Shown here piece by piece: positions 38,751 through 38,913 of a stretch of 38,913 nucleotides of DNA. The DNA is from a virus. The stretch's first letter is position 1; every line of letters starts with the position of its first letter. Where the stretch lies: positions 1-38,913 of IMG/VR virus record IMGVR_UViG_3300046655_001018, one strand, 5' to 3'. The notes beneath the pieces are model-generated. The model was not told the origin of the DNA and searched no databases. It was given only the letters and a program-made list of their open reading frames with translations. A program made the translations under genes and the position numbers.

Positions 38751-38782
38751 TTTGGATACGTGGGATATGGTTCGTATATTTA
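38751..38782 (+). promoter_or_regulatory. Bacteroidetes-type promoter
   Basis: TTTG at 38751-38754, 20 nt, TATATTTA at 38775-38782, with an 18-nt leader ending AAGGTT before the ATG at 38801. This leader is almost identical to that after the promoter at 23874 (GTAAAATTAAGGTTATG). Confidence 0.86.
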
Positions 38783-38800
38783 CAGGGTAAAATTAAGGTT

Positions 38801-38913
38801 ATGACACAAGCAACAATGCATTCACATTCAGTATTAGAAAAAGTAATATACCAATTACAAGATAAAGGCGCCATCGTCGATCCTTGTATTGTAGATGATT
38901 TAATCACGTGTAT
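38801..38913 (+). CDS. Partial gene cut by window end
   Basis: The frame starts MTQATMHSHSVLEKVIYQLQ and is still open at the last base, 37 codons later. Strong promoter and leader upstream support it. Too little is present for identification. Confidence 0.72.
   Translation, partial: MTQATMHSHSVLEKVIYQLQDKGAIVDPCIVDDLITC

Larger units (their letters stand above)
38431..38800 (+). other. Gene-free regulatory region
   Basis: No frame in this 370-nt stretch looks coding. Apart from the direct repeats, two inverted repeats and the promoter listed separately, the part from about 38575 to 38635 shows nothing I can name. It is AT-rich with TATATACG and TTATCCACA, the latter equal to the core of a DnaA-box sequence at 38619-38627. 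Confidence 0.6.

Noticed and set aside
1-38913. tRNA genes, CRISPR arrays, transposons or integrase
   Set aside because: I saw no cloverleaf with a TTCGAATCC-type arm, no regular spacer-repeat array and no transposase or integrase signature by eye. A tRNA search program would be needed to exclude tRNAs fully.
1-38913. Recoded stop codons, as in some Bacteroidetes phages
   Set aside because: TAA, TAG and TGA all end well-defined genes at natural family ends, so no reassignment is needed.

Overview
The window looks like part of a large, AT-rich, T4-like (tailed, myovirus-type) bacteriophage genome. The evidence is a family B DNA polymerase, a gp45-type sliding clamp, gp44- and gp62-type clamp-loader subunits and many tiny overlapping genes of phage character. 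Every gene I accept is on the + strand and genes are packed with ATGA, TAATG or ATGAGTAA junctions. A Bacteroidetes host is likely. Five intergenic elements match the Bacteroidetes primary-sigma promoter (TTTG, exactly 20 nt, then TATATTTA, close to the TAnnTTTG -7 box). Start codons mostly lack a clear Shine-Dalgarno and sit behind A-rich leaders such as AAAGGTTATG. DUF2452, Hc1-like and DUF6165-like proteins also fit. All three stop codons are used as stops, so the code is standard.

Layout. 1-11300 is a replication module mixed with a chaperone block. The DNA polymerase is split into two genes, before motif C, with two unrelated small genes between the halves (one DUF6165-like). Then come the sliding clamp, a DUF2452 protein, Hsp20, GroES, GroEL, an Hc1-like histone, the clamp loader, a DUF1599 protein and a Fe-S-type PD-(D/E)XK nuclease. 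11346-21401 begins with a ribbon-helix-helix regulator and continues as a glycan block: several glycosyltransferases, a short nucleotide-sugar dehydrogenase, an NAD-dependent epimerase, a UDP-GlcNAc 2-epimerase and a methyltransferase. 21443-26419 holds a DksA/TraR-like zinc finger, an HNH-like protein, a lysozyme/transglycosylase-like secreted protein, a SWIM zinc-finger protein and unknowns. 26527-36418 holds small unknowns, a methylglyoxal synthase, small membrane proteins, a 2OG-oxygenase-like protein, an Smr domain, a sulfotransferase, two more glycosyltransferases that may be joined by frameshifting, a nucleotidyltransferase and a second epimerase. 36415-38430 is a nest of tiny genes. 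38431-38800 is the only long gene-free stretch. It carries six TAACC-type direct repeats, two TGAACA inverted repeats and a strong promoter that drives a gene cut by the window end.

How the parts may work together (inference): the replication proteins form a T4-type holoenzyme, and the Hsp20/GroES/GroEL block may help fold the split polymerase or virion proteins. The two glycan blocks could make or modify a surface or virion glycan, perhaps sulfated. The most unusual points are the split polymerase with a DUF6165 insertion, two terminators whose hairpins contain the -33 box of the next promoter, a complete phage chaperonin pair, a phage methylglyoxal synthase with conserved catalytic residues, and the A10 junction between two glycosyltransferase frames.
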